A stretch of DNA of 64,000 nucleotides, taken from the NCBI RefSeq assembly GCF_023701525.1, contig NZ_JAMQAW010000036.1, positions 426,683 through 490,682 on the forward strand, given 5' to 3'. Positions 34,750-43,643 of this stretch are shown here, piece by piece. Made by a program: the position numbers and the translations under genes. The notes beneath the pieces were generated by a model. That model ran no database searches, was not told the DNA's origin, and worked only from the letters and a program-made list of their open reading frames with translations. Positions within the stretch are counted from its first letter, which is position 1, and each line of letters begins with the position of its first letter. The DNA is from Streptomyces albipurpureus. GTDB taxonomy: Bacteria; Actinomycetota; Actinomycetes; Streptomycetales; Streptomycetaceae.

Positions 34750-35333
34750 GCCGTGACCCCCCTCTCCTCCAGTGCGAGTTTCATGGAACGGAGTGCGTAG
34801 AAAACCCGGGAACGCACCGTCCCACTGGGTATGCCGAGTGTCTCGGCCGCTTCATTGACCGTACGCCCCTTGAAGTACGTCTCGACAAGTACTTCCCGGT
34901 GGGCGGGTGTCAAATCATCGAGCGCATCTGCGAGCGTCATCAGCCACAACGCCTTGTCGATCTCGTCCTCCGCGGGCATGACCTCAAGCGGCGACGGGTC
35001 AACCTCCTGCGGCCGGGCCTGCCGGCTGCGGTGACCGTCGATGACGATGCGGCGAGCCACCGTCACCAGCCAGGGTCGGACAGAGCCAGTTGCTCGGTTG
35101 AGCTGACCGGCGTTCTTCCAGGCACGGATGAGCGTCTCCTGTACGACGTCCTCGGCCCGCTGGCGGTCACCCGCGACGAGGCGTAGTACATAGGCAAGCA
35201 GAGGTCCCGCATGTTCGCGATAGAGCGCGCGCATGAGTTCCTCATCAGGTACTGAGGAATCCGAGCGCGGTTTCTCGCTGCGATGGCGGGCCCTGTGCGG
35301 ACGGTCATCGGCCACGGCCGCATCTTTGCGCAC
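34746..35333 (-). CDS. sigU: ECF RNA polymerase sigma factor (SigU-like)
   Basis: A 195-residue ECF sigma factor. Region 2 is ELMRALYREHAGPLLAYVLR with DRQRAEDVVQETLIRAWKNA; region 4 is HREVLVETYFKGRTVNEAAE with the helix-turn-helix AAETLGIPSGTVRSRVFYAL. The GTG at 35333 is chosen because GGAGG lies six bases upstream; a TTG two codons earlier lacks this spacing. It is co-transcribed with the anti-sigma factor, the usual feedback pair. In S. coelicolor, excess SigU blocks differentiation; the assignment here relies on gene order. Confidence 0.9.
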   Translation of the reverse strand: MRKDAAVADDRPHRARHRSEKPRSDSSVPDEELMRALYREHAGPLLAYVLRLVAGDRQRAEDVVQETLIRAWKNAGQLNRATGSVRPWLVTVARRIVIDGHRSRQARPQEVDPSPLEVMPAEDEIDKALWLMTLADALDDLTPAHREVLVETYFKGRTVNEAAETLGIPSGTVRSRVFYALRSMKLALEERGVTA

Positions 35334-35419
35334 CTGCAACCTCCCGGTCGAGACCCTGACTTCGGCTGATGCTTGTCCCCCTCCTCTACGGAGGAGGTCG
35401 GCGAGTCATTCAAAGCCGA

Positions 35420-35445
35420 GCCAAGAATCTTTCAAGATTCTTGGC
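35420..35445. terminator. Perfect hairpin between CGNR gene and sigU
   Basis: A 10-bp perfect stem gccaagaatc/gattcttggc with loop tttcaa. A second palindrome (cctcctc-tacg-gaggagg region) lies just to the left at about 35380-35397. Position after the CGNR gene fits a terminator, but it is also immediately upstream of sigU and could instead regulate it. Confidence 0.55.
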
Positions 35446-35549
35446 GGTCCCGACTGGTCCTATTCTGTTGTGGATGGCGGCAGTTGATGGCCTTTCAGCT
35501 CTTTGGGATGAAGGCTTTAGGGGCGTTTTATCACCAAATTGAGACTCCG

Positions 35550-36152
35550 TCAGGCACGGGCGATCGCCGCCGCCCGGCGCCGATGCCGGGCGACCCGCTC
35601 CCGGTTTCCACAGACCTCGCTCGAACACCAACGTCGTCTACGCCCCCGAGAGGTGTCCAAATAAACCCGGCGGCAGCTCTCCCCCTCGCACTCCCGCAGT
35701 CGTGCGAGCGCGTCCGGATCGGTGAGCAGATCCACCGCGTCGCGAGCCACCGCGGCCAGTAGCGCCCCGCATTCGGGAGCCGCGCCCAGGGCCCGGACCA
35801 GTGGACCGCTCCCCTTCCGCACCGCCCTGATCGGCGGCGGGGAGCCGGATGCGACGGCGTTGACCCGTTCCAACGCCGAATCGGCGTAACGCCCGCCGAG
35901 TTCCGCTCGTATCACCTGGTCGATCCATAGCCGTAGATCAACGAAGCGAACCGCCCAGGGGCCGTCCACCAGACTCACCGAGGTCCCGGCGGGCAGTAGC
36001 CCCACACCGAGCAGCCACCGGCCGAGCAGTTGGCTGTCGAGGAGCGGCTCCGGACCGCTGCCGGGGTCCGAAGTCGCTATGAGATCCAGGCATATACGTC
36101 CGGAGTCAAACCGCCAGTCGTAGGGAGTCGTACCGTTCGCATCGGCCGTCAT
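35550..36152 (-). CDS. CGNR zinc-finger / ABATE domain regulator
   Basis: A 200-residue protein. The N-terminal ABATE domain (RFDSGRICLDLIATSDPG) is followed by a C-terminal CGNR zinc finger (RRVYLDTSRGRRRRWCSSEVCGNRERVARHRRR) with the conserved C-x4-C and CGNR-like residues and an upstream CEGESC pair. Such proteins are probable DNA-binding regulators in actinobacteria; targets are unknown. The gene stands alone between a serine hydrolase and the sigma-factor operon. Confidence 0.88.
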   Translation of the reverse strand: MTADANGTTPYDWRFDSGRICLDLIATSDPGSGPEPLLDSQLLGRWLLGVGLLPAGTSVSLVDGPWAVRFVDLRLWIDQVIRAELGGRYADSALERVNAVASGSPPPIRAVRKGSGPLVRALGAAPECGALLAAVARDAVDLLTDPDALARLRECEGESCRRVYLDTSRGRRRRWCSSEVCGNRERVARHRRRAAAIARA

Positions 36153-36294
36153 CCGCCTGTCACCGCCTCAAGGTCACTGCCTCAGGTCACTGTCTCAGGG
36201 TCATTTCCGGGTATTCGCCCTCCAGAGTGCCTGCCCCAGCGGGCGGTCGGAACCCCTCCATCGGTAGCTGATCCGACCGCGCGCCTCGGGGAGC

Positions 36295-37527
36295 TCAGTC
36301 CCGTACGACGTCGGGGGCGATGTCCTCGCGCTCAGCGGGGGCGATACCGCGGACCGACTTGGCGGCGGAAGCACCGCAGAAAACGGCTTCCAGCGTGCGC
36401 GGCAGGGTGTTGAGCACCGTCCCGTTGTTGGAGGTGTTGGCGACCGCGGTGACCGAACGCTTGCCGTCCGGGGAGGTGAAGGACGATGTGTAGTACCCCT
36501 GGACCGTGCCGGTGTGTCCGTACACCGACACACCGCAGGACAGATCACGGCGACGCAGCCCCAGGCCATAGCCCTGGGTGGCGTTGACCGGGGCCCACTG
36601 CTGCATCTGCGCCAGCTGGGCGGCTGACGTCAGCTTCCCCCGGACGAGTGCGGAGAAGAAGGTGTTCAGATCCTTGGGGCTGGAGATGACCGCACCCGCG
36701 CTCTGCGCCCAGGAGGCGGTCTGCCGGGTGGAGTCGACCAGCGCGCCACCGGCCTCGTCGGGCCGCAGATAGCCCTTGATATGACGGCCGGGGATGGCGG
36801 TGCGGGGATGTACGTAGGAGGTGTTGGTGAGCTTGAGCGGCTTGATGATCCGCTTGCTGTACGCACGGGCGACGGGCTTCCCGGTCAGCTTCTCGATCAG
36901 CATTCCCGCGACCACGAAGTTGGTGTTGGAGTAGGAGTAGGCGGCACCCGGCTGGACGGTCAGCGGCTTCGCCAGGGAGAGGTCAAGGAGCTCCTGATAG
37001 CTGAAGACCCTGTTCCGCACGGCCTCGAAGCCGGGCACCGTCGCGGCGAACATGTCATTGGTGTAGTCGTACAGCCCGCTGCGGTGACTGAGCAGATGGC
37101 GCACGGTGATCCGGGCGTCCAGCAGCCCCGGCAGATACGTGTTGACGGGGGTGTCCAGCGCCAACTCGCCCTCGTCGACCAGTTGCAGCAGCACCACGGA
37201 CGTGAAGGACTTGCTGACGCTGCCGACCCGGAACCGGTCATTGGCGTCGATGGCCCGCCCGGTGGCCCGATCCCCGATGCCTTCGGCGACCTTGTGGACC
37301 GTCCCCTCGTCATCGACCCGGGCCATCGCCCCCGGGGCGCCCTGACTCAGCGCCGTACTCAGGGCCGCCCGCAGGGCCCCGAGATCGGGGGCCGGCGCGG
37401 CAGCCGAGACGGCGGCGGGCGCCGCCTTCACCTCGGCTGCCGCGGTCCCCGCGGGTACGAGGACCGCGAGCGGAGCCAACAGCGCGGCGCCCAGCGCCGT
37501 GCCCCTCACCACCTTGCCTGAGACCAT
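36295..37527 (-). CDS. Secreted serine hydrolase (D-Ala-D-Ala carboxypeptidase / class C beta-lactamase family)
   Basis: A 410-residue secreted enzyme. The signal peptide (GTALGAALLAPLAVLVPAGTAAA) ends near residue 31. The active-site motif SxxK is in RVGSVSKSFTSVV, the YxN motif in AYSYSNTNFVVAG, and the third box HTGTVQGY (H-x-G) is near the C-terminus. This set of boxes suits DD-peptidases, esterases and class C beta-lactamase-like proteins acting on cell-wall peptides or esters. The ATG at 37527 has GGGAGAAG upstream; the longer frame would precede the signal peptide with a charged stretch. Confidence 0.9.
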   Translation of the reverse strand: MVSGKVVRGTALGAALLAPLAVLVPAGTAAAEVKAAPAAVSAAAPAPDLGALRAALSTALSQGAPGAMARVDDEGTVHKVAEGIGDRATGRAIDANDRFRVGSVSKSFTSVVLLQLVDEGELALDTPVNTYLPGLLDARITVRHLLSHRSGLYDYTNDMFAATVPGFEAVRNRVFSYQELLDLSLAKPLTVQPGAAYSYSNTNFVVAGMLIEKLTGKPVARAYSKRIIKPLKLTNTSYVHPRTAIPGRHIKGYLRPDEAGGALVDSTRQTASWAQSAGAVISSPKDLNTFFSALVRGKLTSAAQLAQMQQWAPVNATQGYGLGLRRRDLSCGVSVYGHTGTVQGYYTSSFTSPDGKRSVTAVANTSNNGTVLNTLPRTLEAVFCGASAAKSVRGIAPAEREDIAPDVVRD

Positions 37528-37728
37528 CTGTGTTCTTCTCCCGTGCTCCGAAGCGAGCCGCGCCGCGGATGCGGACACCGGCATCAGCTATACGCACGGG
37601 CGGGGCTGTGGGTTGCACCCGGAAGGGTGAACTCTCATCCCACGAACCCCCACGGCACAAGCACCGGCCCCTGCCTGGGGCACCCCCGACCGCCCTTCCC
37701 ACGGCACGCAAGAGCCACGGCATGCAGA

Positions 37729-37774
37729 AGACCCCCTGCCCTAGCGAAGTTCTCGCAGGTCAGGGGGTCTTTTT
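37729..37774. terminator. Terminator hairpin near tmRNA 3' end
   Basis: The arms AGACCCCCTG (37729-37738) and CAGGGGGTCT (37761-37770) are followed on the plus strand by TTTTT. It lies just beyond the processed 3' end of tmRNA (minus strand) and can end transcription in either direction; the T-run suits the plus direction best. Confidence 0.75.
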
Positions 37775-37784
37775 ACACATGGGG

Positions 37785-38179
37785 TGGTGGAGATGGCGGG
37801 AATCGAACCCGCGTCCAACGGTGCAGAATCAGGACTTCTCCGAGCGCAGTCCGCTACGATTTTCTCGGCCCCGGAGATCACGCGGACAAGTCTCCGACGG
37901 GCTCAGCCACTGTTTGATTTCCCTCTTGACCCCGTGACCGGGCCTAGAGGTTTAGTTCCCTTGATGACGTCAGGAACCGGGTCGGGAACAGCCCCGGGCT
38001 AACGCTCCATGAGTGAAGGTTCGCTCTTACTGCTTATTAGGCAGCGAGGGCGAAGGCTTCGGAGGAATCGCGCTTGGAATCGGCGATTATTGTTTGCGAC
38101 ATATGGTTTACGAGATCATTGCCGCTTCCTCGGCTCGCTTCTCCTGCTTCGACATCCGCTGTCGAAACCGATCATCCCC
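37785..38179 (-). ncRNA. ssrA: tmRNA
   Basis: A 395-nt transfer-messenger RNA. The 5' end GGGGATGATCGGTTTCGACAG pairs with the 3' end CATCTCCACCA to form the tRNA-like acceptor, and the T arm GCGGGTTCGATTCCCGC is intact. The open reading frame ends with the conserved FALAA and double stop TAATAA. In that frame the tag reads best as ADSKRDSSEAFALAA, with resume codon GCC preceded by TAATC. A GCA-AAC further upstream, where many tmRNAs resume, is out of frame. It rescues stalled ribosomes together with SmpB, encoded 124 bp upstream. Confidence 0.93.
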
Positions 38180-38302
38180 ATGTTGATTTTTCAAAGCTCG
38201 CCCTCGCTGTGGAGGACTGGTGCCATCGTACGTGACCAACCCGGGCGGGTGCCAGCGTATTCCCGGCGGCGCCGCGGGCGGGCCCTCGGCGGCGGTCCCT
38301 GA

Positions 38303-38782
38303 TCAGGCCTGCTGACGGCGGCGGACCGCCGACATGACCTTGTCAGCCTCGCGCTGGTCCTGACGTTCCCGCAGGGTCTGGCGCTTGTCGTACTCCTTCT
38401 TGCCCCGCGCCAGTGCGATCTCGACCTTGGCCCGGCCGTCCTTGAAGTACAGGGCGAGAGGGATGATCGTATGGCCGGTCTCCTGGGACTTGGACTCCAG
38501 CTTGTCGATCTCCGCCCGGTGCATCAGGAGCTTCCGCCGGCGCCGCGCGCTGTGGTTGGTCCAGGTGCCCTGGCTGTACTCGGGGATGTGCACATGGTGC
38601 AGCCACGCCTCGTGGCCATCGATCTGGACGAAGCCGTCCGCCAGCGACGCCCGCCCCTGGCGCAACGACTTCACCTCGGTACCGGTCAGCACGAGACCGC
38701 ACTCGTAGGTGTCGATGATGTGGTAATCGTGTCGCGCCTTCTTGTTCTGCGCGATCAGCTTGCGCCCTTTTTCCTTAGCCAT
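38303..38782 (-). CDS. smpB: SsrA-binding protein
   Basis: A 159-residue RNA-binding protein that delivers tmRNA to stalled ribosomes. It contains KKARHDYHIIDTYECGLVLT, GTEVKSLRQGRASLADGFVQ, and the C-terminal tail ALARGKKEYDKRQTLRERQD that enters the ribosomal mRNA channel. It is followed by the tmRNA gene on the same strand. Length and motifs are complete. Confidence 0.97.
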   Translation of the reverse strand: MAKEKGRKLIAQNKKARHDYHIIDTYECGLVLTGTEVKSLRQGRASLADGFVQIDGHEAWLHHVHIPEYSQGTWTNHSARRRRKLLMHRAEIDKLESKSQETGHTIIPLALYFKDGRAKVEIALARGKKEYDKRQTLRERQDQREADKVMSAVRRRQQA

Positions 38783-38800
38783 AGTGTGGCCATTTTCGCA

Positions 38801-39961
38801 CTACGACCCGGTGCCGAGGCCACCCAATACTGTTTGGGCCTGTTCTTCGGCACCGTGATCGGCGGCGACGTCGGGTGTGATGCCCTCGCCGTCGACGCTC
38901 TGGCCCGAGGGGGTGCGGTAGTGCCCGACGGTCAGTTCGGCCACCGAGCCGTCCGGCAGGGTGCTCGGCATCTGCACCGAGCCCTTGCCGAAGGTGCGGG
39001 AGCCCACGGTGATCGCGCGGCCCCGGTCCTGGAGCGCTCCCGTGACGAGCTCGGCCGCGCTCATCGTGCCGCCGTCGACGAGGGCGACCACCGGGCGGTC
39101 CGTATCGCCGCCGGGGTCGGCGTAGAGGGCTTGCTGATCGCCGCGCATGTCATAGGTGGCGACCAGGCCGCCGTCCAGGAAGGCGGAGGCCGCGGCGACG
39201 GCCTCGGTGACCAGACCGCCGGCATTGCCCCGGAGATCGAGGAGGACACCGGCGCCGTGCGGGGCCCGCCGTACGGCTTCCTGCACCCGGGCGCCCGAGC
39301 CCCTGGTGAAGGCCGCGACTCTGATCATCACCGCGCCGCCCCTGAGATGCCGCACCGTGACGGATTCGGTGGACAGCGTCCTACGGGTCAGGGTCCTGGT
39401 CCAAGAACGGTCGGCCCGCTCCAGGCCGAGGTTCACCCGGGTGCGCTCCTTGCCGCGCAACAGCGCGACCACATCGGTGACGGGGCGATCGTCGACGGCC
39501 AGTCCGTCGATCGCGCGCAGCCGGTCGCCCGCCTTGACGCCCGCGTCGTCGGCCGGGCCGCCCGGCTGGACCTTGGCCACCTCGACCCGGCCGTCCTCCG
39601 AGCGGCGCGCCCACAGTCCGACACCGGTGTACTCACCGTCCAGGGCCTGCTGAAACGTCTTGTACTCCTGCTGGTCATAGACCGCGCCCCAGCGGTCTCC
39701 GCTGCGGCTGACGACCTCTCCGGCGGCCTTGGCCCCGGACTTGCCCTCGGCGACGGCGGCAGCGGCGGCCCGGGCCACGGCCTCCTGGTCGACGGTCGCT
39801 CCGGCGGGCCGTGCGGCCAGGGTGCGCGATTGCTCGACATCCCCGTCATGAGGCAGCGCGTTGGTGGCCGCAGCGGTGGCGAGAACGGTTGCGAAAACCA
39901 ATGTCAGGGCGGCCCCGCGGCGAATGCGGCGGGGCAGTAGACAGACTTCCGGGCCCGACAT
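38801..39961 (-). CDS. S41 C-terminal processing peptidase (CtpA-like)
   Basis: A 386-residue exported protease. The signal segment (RRGAALTLVFATVLATAAATNA) is followed by YKTFQQALDGEYTGVGLWAR, a PDZ domain (VQPGGPADDAGVKAGDRLRAIDG), and the S41 core. The catalytic Ser is in DGGTMSAAELV and the Lys in TFGKGSVQMPSTL. It degrades or trims exported proteins from their C-termini. The ATG at 39961 is chosen because the signal peptide then begins near the start; the ribosome site is weak. It is probably co-transcribed with ftsEX upstream and smpB downstream. Confidence 0.92.
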   Translation of the reverse strand: MSGPEVCLLPRRIRRGAALTLVFATVLATAAATNALPHDGDVEQSRTLAARPAGATVDQEAVARAAAAAVAEGKSGAKAAGEVVSRSGDRWGAVYDQQEYKTFQQALDGEYTGVGLWARRSEDGRVEVAKVQPGGPADDAGVKAGDRLRAIDGLAVDDRPVTDVVALLRGKERTRVNLGLERADRSWTRTLTRRTLSTESVTVRHLRGGAVMIRVAAFTRGSGARVQEAVRRAPHGAGVLLDLRGNAGGLVTEAVAAASAFLDGGLVATYDMRGDQQALYADPGGDTDRPVVALVDGGTMSAAELVTGALQDRGRAITVGSRTFGKGSVQMPSTLPDGSVAELTVGHYRTPSGQSVDGEGITPDVAADHGAEEQAQTVLGGLGTGS

Positions 39962-40028
39962 GGCGTTGAGTCTAGGACAAGCGAAGGGCGTCGTACGGAG
40001 GTTGTTCGTACGACGCCCGGGGCGCTCG

Positions 40029-40949
40029 TCACACCTTGAGGTACTTGCGCAAAGCGACGAAAGCAGCAAGGGCGGGCATCACCAGACTGATCACCAGGAC
40101 CAGGGGGAGCTTGGTCAATACAGCGTCCCAGCCGATGAATTCGACGAGCTGCATCTTCTCGGAGAGTGCCAGGCCGTTGTCGATAAGGAAATAGCGGCCC
40201 AGCAGAAGGAAGGCACAGGCGACCACTCCACCAAGAAGTCCGGCGAAAGCCGCCTCCATGATGAACGGCATCTGAATATAGAAACTGGACGCGCCCACCA
40301 GACGCATGATGCCGGTCTCACGCCTACGGCTGAACGCCGAAACCCGCACCGTGTTGACGATCAGCATCATCGCGATGACCAGCATGAGCGCCATCACGCA
40401 CAGGGCCGCGACCCGCATTCCGTTCATCAGGGAGAAGAGGTTCTCCACGATGTCCCGCTGGTCGCGCACGGAATGAACACCCGCGCGACCGTCGAAGGCG
40501 GATGCGACCACCTTGTACTTCTCCGGGTCCTTGAGCTTGACGCGGAAGGAATCCTGCATCTGGTCCGGGGTGATCGTGGCCGCGATCGGAGTGTCGCCGT
40601 ACTCCTCCTTGTAGAGCTTGTACGCCTGCTCCGCGGACTCCTTGTGGACGGTCTCGACAATGTCCATCTTCTGCAGATCGGCTTCGATCTGCTGCTTCTG
40701 CTGCCCGGTGATGGCGCCCTTGGAGCATTGGCGAGGTGATGTCTTCGCGTCGTTCTTGTTGCAGAGGAAGATCGAGACATTGACCTTGTCGTACCAGAAG
40801 TCCTTCATCGTATTGACCTGCTGGCTCATCAGGAGCGCGCCACCGAAGAGCGCGAGCGAGAGGGCCACGGAGACGATGACGGCGAAGGTCATGGTGAGAT
40901 TGCGGCGAAGACCGACGCCGATCTCCGACAGTACGAACTGGGCGCGCAT
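40029..40949 (-). CDS. ftsX: Cell division protein FtsX
   Basis: A 306-residue membrane protein with four spans: one near residue 25 (MTFAVIVSVALSLALFGGAL) and three at the C-terminus (ALCVMALMLVIAMMLIVNTV onward). The large extracytoplasmic loop between the first two spans carries two cysteines (FLCNKNDAKTSPRQCSKG). With FtsE it forms an ABC-type complex that, in other bacteria, activates peptidoglycan hydrolases at division. Located 61 bp downstream of ftsE on the same strand. Confidence 0.96.
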   Translation of the reverse strand: MRAQFVLSEIGVGLRRNLTMTFAVIVSVALSLALFGGALLMSQQVNTMKDFWYDKVNVSIFLCNKNDAKTSPRQCSKGAITGQQKQQIEADLQKMDIVETVHKESAEQAYKLYKEEYGDTPIAATITPDQMQDSFRVKLKDPEKYKVVASAFDGRAGVHSVRDQRDIVENLFSLMNGMRVAALCVMALMLVIAMMLIVNTVRVSAFSRRRETGIMRLVGASSFYIQMPFIMEAAFAGLLGGVVACAFLLLGRYFLIDNGLALSEKMQLVEFIGWDAVLTKLPLVLVISLVMPALAAFVALRKYLKV

Positions 40950-41010
40950 CGCGTGCGTTCAGCCTTTCCTTGCTGCTCTTACTGGCTCACTACCTGCGGC
41001 CGCGGACGGC

Positions 41011-41700
41011 TCAGTGCTGGTAGCCGTAGACGCCACGCGCCTGGTCACGTACGAGGCGTCCCTGCTCCAACTCGATCACACGCTTGCGCATCTGGTCGAC
41101 GATGTTCTGGTCGTGGGTCGCCATCACCACGGTGGTTCCCGTGCGGTTGATGCGGTCCAGCAGCTTCATGATGCCCACGGAGGTCTGCGGGTCGAGGTTG
41201 CCGGTGGGCTCATCGGCGATCAGGAGCATCGGGCGGTTGACGAAGGCCCGCGCGATGGCGACGCGCTGCTGCTCACCGCCGGACAGCTCACCGGGCATCC
41301 GGCCTTCCTTGCCGCCGAGCCCGACGAGGTCGAGGACCTGGGGGACGGCCTTGCGGATCTCCCCGCGCGGCTTGCCGATGACCTCTTGCGCGAACGCCAC
41401 GTTCTCGGCGACGGTCTTGTTGGGCAGCAGTCGGAAATCCTGGAAGACGGTGCCCAACTGGCGGCGCATATGAGGCACCTTGAAGTTGGAGAGTTTGGCG
41501 AGGTCCTTGCCCAGGACGTGCACCAGCCCTTCGCTGGCTCGCTCCTCGCGCAGGATCAGCCGCAGGAACGTCGACTTTCCGGAACCTGACGAGCCCACGA
41601 GGAAGACGAACTCCCCCTTCTGGATGTCCAGCGTGACATCGCACAGGGCGGGGCGGTTCTGCTTGGGGTAGCTCTTGGAGACTCTGTCGAATCGGATCAC
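41011..41700 (-). CDS. ftsE: Cell division ATP-binding protein FtsE
   Basis: A 229-residue ABC ATPase. Walker A is LVGSSGSGKSTFLRLI, the signature LSGGEQQRVAIARAFVNRP, and Walker B LLIADEPTGNLD. It powers FtsX. The gene is the first of the ftsE-ftsX pair; the 315-bp region upstream is shared with a divergent small-protein gene. The ribosome site and ATG are clear. Confidence 0.97.
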   Translation of the reverse strand: MIRFDRVSKSYPKQNRPALCDVTLDIQKGEFVFLVGSSGSGKSTFLRLILREERASEGLVHVLGKDLAKLSNFKVPHMRRQLGTVFQDFRLLPNKTVAENVAFAQEVIGKPRGEIRKAVPQVLDLVGLGGKEGRMPGELSGGEQQRVAIARAFVNRPMLLIADEPTGNLDPQTSVGIMKLLDRINRTGTTVVMATHDQNIVDQMRKRVIELEQGRLVRDQARGVYGYQH

Positions 41701-42015
41701 AGGTGCACCACGGTCGGCCGGGAGTAGGTGTGCGTGACCTTACGCGAACGGAACTGACGGAGGCAGCTAGCGGCCTGGGATGCGCAGTTTGTCCCGTACT
41801 TCGTCCGGTACTTTGTCCTGCCGCGCGCACCGATCATGACGCGCGGGGAACGCGTGCGCGCTTATGCCGACTTTATGCGATCCGATGGGGCGCGCCGAAA
41901 GGCGCGCGAGCTGGCACAGTGGTAGGGAACAGTCGCGTTTCCCTAAGCGTTATCTGAAGTGATCTGTGCTCACGGTCCGCGTCTGCGGCTCCGGCGCGCG
42001 GGAGGAGGAGAGCGC
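41701..42015. other. Divergent intergenic region between ftsE and a small membrane-protein gene
   Basis: Contains a short GAAA-loop hairpin (gcgcgcc-gaaa-ggcgcgc near 41890-41907) and AT-richer words tttatgc near 41860-41880 that may be promoter elements. No gene was found. Confidence 0.5.
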
Positions 42016-42207
42016 ATGACCTATGACCGACTGGTGTGCGCCAACTGCGCGGCCCCCGTCTCCGAGGGTCGCTGCCAGGTCTGTCGGGCCAACCGCGAGC
42101 GGCTCCAGCAAGAGGGCCCGTTCGGCGGACTCAATCCGGTGGCGTTGTTGACGTTGCTGGTGGTGTTGATCGCCGCACTGGCCGTGCTGGCGACCCAGAC
42201 CGCGTAG
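42016..42207 (+). CDS. 63-residue zinc-ribbon membrane protein
   Basis: A small protein starting MTYDRLVCANCAAPVSEGRC, with C-x2-C (VCANCA) and C-x2-C (RCQVCRA) pairs forming a zinc ribbon. A single hydrophobic span (NPVALLTLLVVLIAALAVLA) is near the C-terminus. GGAGGAGGAG lies directly before the ATG, a strong ribosome site. The function is unknown. It is divergent from ftsE and followed by a strong terminator, so it is its own unit. Confidence 0.85.
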   Translation: MTYDRLVCANCAAPVSEGRCQVCRANRERLQQEGPFGGLNPVALLTLLVVLIAALAVLATQTA

Positions 42208-42234
42208 GGCTACTGAGCCTCTGGAGCGCGCAAG

Positions 42235-42272
42235 GAAGGGCCCGGGGTGTTGTGCCACACCCCGGGCCCTTC
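42235..42272 (+). terminator. 16-bp perfect terminator hairpin
   Basis: The arms gaagggcccggggtgt and acaccccgggcccttc flank loop tgtgcc, 28 bp after the stop of the 63-residue gene. There is no strong T-run. Confidence 0.9.
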
Positions 42273-42429
42273 TCGCTGAGCGAGATCGCTCCTGTGCGCT
42301 GTGTTACACCGGGCCCGTACGCGTGGTGTGCGTCTCAGGCCGCTTCAACGAAGCCCGAGCCGATCGACGGCAGCCGATGGCCCTGGGATGCGCCGCCGTC
42401 TCGGACGGCGCGGCTGGACATCGTCTGGA

Positions 42430-43143
42430 TCAGGCAGCAGTGCGTCCGCCGACGAGCCGGGGCATAAAGCGGAATCCGATGCCACCGGCGATCATGGTGG
42501 CAGCGCCGACGACCAGGTAGGTGGTCTCCAGGGCTCCCGTCTCGGCCAGCTCTTCCTTGGCCTTGCCCTGCTCGACCGGCTGGGAGCCGGCGTTGTTGGT
42601 GTCCGTGTTGTCGGTGCACTCGGCGCCGTCGAGGTCGACGGTGCAGGTACCCGCGCCACCGTCGTCCCCGCCATCGGTGCTACCGCCGTTGTTGCCACCG
42701 GTGGTCTGGCCGGGGACAGTGCTGCTCGGGCTCGGACCCGTACCCGGAGGGGTGCTGCTCGGGCTCGAACCCGGAGGCGTGTTGCTCGGAGTCGGCTTCG
42801 GAGGGGTGTTGCTCGGGGTCGGCTTCGGAGGCGTGTTGCTCGGGCTCGGACCAGGGCCGGTGTTGCTCGGGCTCGGACCCGGACCGGTGTTGCTCGGGCT
42901 CGGACCGGGGCCGCTGTTGCTCGGACCAGGACCCGGACCGGAGGAACTGGGATCCGGAATGGTCGTGGGCACGGACGGGCTGGGGCTGGGCGGGGTGTCG
43001 TCAACCCGAGCGTCGATACCGATACCGGCGTCGGTGTCCGCACCGACGGCTGAGGCGACGCCCGCGGCGGTCAGCGACGCACCGGCAGCGACCACCGCGC
43101 CGGCGACAATCCGCGCCACGCGGATGCGCGTCTTCTTGGTCAT
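42430..43143 (-). CDS. LAETG-anchored surface protein with PSNT/PxP repeats
   Basis: A 237-residue cell-wall protein. The signal peptide is RVARIVAGAVVAAGASLTAA near the N-terminus. A Pro/Gly/Ser/Thr-rich region carries tandem 9-residue repeats (GPGPSPSNT, then PPKPTPSNT), and CTVDLDGAECT follows. The LAETG motif fits class E sortase substrates (LAxTG), followed by a hydrophobic span (TYLVVGAATMIAGGIGFRF) and a short basic tail. It is probably a stalk-like surface protein; the ligand is unknown. The ATG at 43143 has GGGGG nine bases upstream; the longer upstream frame lacks a ribosome site. Confidence 0.88.
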   Translation of the reverse strand: MTKKTRIRVARIVAGAVVAAGASLTAAGVASAVGADTDAGIGIDARVDDTPPSPSPSVPTTIPDPSSSGPGPGPSNSGPGPSPSNTGPGPSPSNTGPGPSPSNTPPKPTPSNTPPKPTPSNTPPGSSPSSTPPGTGPSPSSTVPGQTTGGNNGGSTDGGDDGGAGTCTVDLDGAECTDNTDTNNAGSQPVEQGKAKEELAETGALETTYLVVGAATMIAGGIGFRFMPRLVGGRTAA

Positions 43144-43643
43144 GTAGCTGCTACCCCCAGTAGCTATTCGTGAAGTAGTGCAGCGCGTCGGGGCTTCAAC
43201 CACAGGGAGTTGGGCTCTTCCCCGTCCTTATGAGCCCCGAAAATGCGTCTGCCGCGCGTTAGCCTTCCCAGTTTTCGCGGACGCGTCAAGGCGGTTGCGC
43301 GTGCGATGTCCGGTATGAGGCAGGTTGCCTGAGCAGGGGCGATAGAACTGTGACACATAAGGAAACTGACGGCCCATGAGTTACTGATTGCCTTATCGAC
43401 AAAGCGAGTAGAAGCTCAATACCGCGCTTGCGTTGGCGAATTCACCGACTGGTATGACAACCACGCTGGAGCCTCGGTTCCTTGAAACGGCCCCGTTCCG
43501 CACTCGACGTGACTGCCGCACCATCGGGACACGGCGACCTCCCCCGGTGACCCTCAGGCAGAGCGGGAAGCCGCCGCCCACGCACAAGTGCCGGCACCCC
43601 CAGGCGGGGGGGCCGGCATCTTTCTCTTACGAGAGGACTTGTG
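43144..43643. other. 500-bp gene-free region between the LAETG gene and prfB
   Basis: It contains the prfB terminator hairpin (43590-43617) and the promoter region of the LAETG surface-protein gene. Small open frames here have no family resemblance. Confidence 0.5.
43590..43617. terminator. Terminator hairpin downstream of prfB
   Basis: The arms gccggcaccccc and gggggggccggc enclose a short loop, 27 bp beyond the prfB stop codon. Confidence 0.75.

Noticed and set aside
37543..38302. Frames around 37.5-38.3 kb on the plus strand (for example MVEMAGIEPASNGAESG)
   Set aside because: They are antisense to tmRNA and a well-known annotation artefact.
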